A DNA stretch of 7,388 nucleotides from Desulfatitalea sp. (GTDB lineage: Bacteria > Desulfobacterota > Desulfobacteria > Desulfobacterales > Desulfosarcinaceae). The notes below the pieces were generated by a model, which was not told the DNA's origin, made no database searches, and saw nothing but the letters and a program-made list of their open reading frames with translations. Below are positions 6,714-7,388 of the stretch, piece by piece. Position numbers and translations under genes: made by a program. Numbering within the stretch: the stretch's first letter is position 1; each line of letters opens with the position of its first letter. The stretch spans positions 1 to 7,388 of the forward strand of contig JAGTVD010000426.1 in NCBI GenBank assembly GCA_018224505.1, given 5' to 3'.

Positions 6714-6976
6714 CGATTTTCTTTGGTGGAGGGTGCGTCGACCTGGCGCAAAACAGCCTCCGCCCTCGCATGCCTCGTAACTTATCGATATTAAATAACG
6801 AAATCCCGATCTACAAGGTTCCCGCCAACCGGACCAAAGAACCAAATTCTACCTTGATCAATGGTGAGGAGCCCGATGGGCTTTTGCAACATTGGGGTTA
6901 ACTCGGACTTTCCCAAAGGATTGGCGCGAGCAGCGCAGATTATTCGGCGTTAAAAATACTGTGCATGACTGGATAC
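6714..6976. other. Intergenic stretch without a supported gene
   Basis: This stretch of 263 bp lies between the terminator and the end of the minus-strand nucleotidyltransferase-like gene. I find no RNA gene, transposase or array. Several short open frames overlap: a plus frame ending at 6901, a 33-codon minus frame from the ATG at 6892 to the stop at 6791, and a start-less plus frame ending at 7006-7008 that runs into the antisense of the next gene. None has a ribosome binding site or a recognisable motif. It may be degraded coding DNA or plain spacer. Confidence 0.6.
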
Positions 6977-7388
6977 CTAATCCAGAAGGCCTCTTAGAAG
7001 TGCGTTGAAATACTCTACTACTTGTTCATAAGGCTCTTTCTGAAACGCAGCTTGCCTAAAGACGTCCATTGCAATTTTGTGACCTTGGGACGAGGCGGCC
7101 TCCCTTTCCAATATGTCGGCCAACTTGGCTTTCGTTGCCTGGCCGGCCATTCTTGCGATTTCACGGCCCAGAAAACGAGCCGACGATCGATCGTAATCAG
7201 ACGCCTCTTCTTTGAGAATGTCAGCCTCTTCAAAGAAGCGATCCATGTTGCCGGCGTCGATATAATTTCTCATGATGAAAATCAGGTCGGCAGCATCCTT
7301 GCCGCGCCTTGCAATGTTGTCATCCCATGAGACAAGCTTCAATATCGCCAGACCTGCCAGGGAGACCACCTTTACGACCAAATCAGGC
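6977..7388 (-). CDS. Probable nucleotidyltransferase (AbiEii-like/COG4849-like), C-terminal part, cut by window edge
   Basis: The C-terminal 137 or so residues of a protein run in from the right edge. The frame stays open to the end of the window (P-D precede the TTG codon at 7381), so that TTG is not a credible start and the N-terminus is outside. The visible part begins VVKVVSLAGLAILKLVSWDD (about 7378-7319), followed by KDAADL (7300-7283), an acidic helical region, and a FLGREIARMAG segment. This order (V-x-x-L-x-G-L-A-x-L-K-L-x-x-W, then K-D-A-x-D-L) resembles the second half of predicted nucleotidyltransferases of the COG4849 or AbiEii toxin type. The catalytic motif would lie in the unseen N-terminus, so activity cannot be judged. 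By eye the base composition is less GC-rich than the operon to its left. It converges on the TRAP operon, so it is not part of it. If it is an AbiEii-type toxin, an AbiEi-type antitoxin gene should lie just to the right. Confidence 0.6.
   Translation of the reverse strand, partial: PDLVVKVVSLAGLAILKLVSWDDNIARRGKDAADLIFIMRNYIDAGNMDRFFEEADILKEEASDYDRSSARFLGREIARMAGQATKAKLADILEREAASSQGHKIAMDVFRQAAFQKEPYEQVVEYFNALLRGLLD

Noticed and set aside
6805..6840. tRNA-like 3' end (GGTTC at 6817-6821 followed by ...GGACCA)
   Set aside because: The T-loop consensus does not continue after GGTTC, and no acceptor, D or anticodon arm can be folded upstream.
6659..6901. 80-codon plus-strand open frame
   Set aside because: It begins before and reads through the terminator hairpin, has no ribosome binding site, and its first third is just the hairpin translated. 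Only its tail might be a remnant.

Overview
The window looks like a moderately GC-rich bacterial chromosome segment. Its gene content (a glutaconate-type CoA-transferase beside a TAXI-type TRAP transporter, plus a stand-alone Smr protein) fits an anaerobic, organic-acid-degrading proteobacterium. A sulfate reducer of the Desulfobacterales type is my best guess, but it rests on general resemblance and not on a marker gene.

Layout: (1) 1-284, plus strand, the 3' end of a small Smr-domain protein. (2) 331-2280, minus strand, two genes for the subunits of a family I CoA-transferase, A (2280-1303) then B (1092-331). Instead of abutting, they are separated by about 210 bp that is almost entirely an in-register array of 8-bp repeats (1108-1299, 24 units). 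(3) 2281-2586, an AT-rich divergent intergenic region that must hold the control signals for both directions. (4) 2587-6639, plus strand, a tight four-gene operon: small lipoprotein, TAXI periplasmic binding protein, DUF1850 membrane-anchored protein, and fused TRAP permease. It closes with a strong hairpin terminator at 6677-6713. (5) 6714-6976, a stretch with no gene I can support. (6) 6977-7388, minus strand, the C-terminal part of a probable nucleotidyltransferase (AbiEii-like/COG4849-like) that runs off the right edge.

Working model: the TAXI protein captures a small carboxylate in the periplasm and the fused permease imports it with an ion gradient. The divergently transcribed CoA-transferase could then activate the imported acid as its CoA thioester. 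The lipoprotein and DUF1850 protein are accessory parts of unknown role. The substrate cannot be read from the sequence.

The most unusual element is the 8-bp repeat array between the two CoA-transferase subunit genes. Next are the uncharacterised lipoprotein at the head of the transporter operon and the unexplained segment after the terminator.
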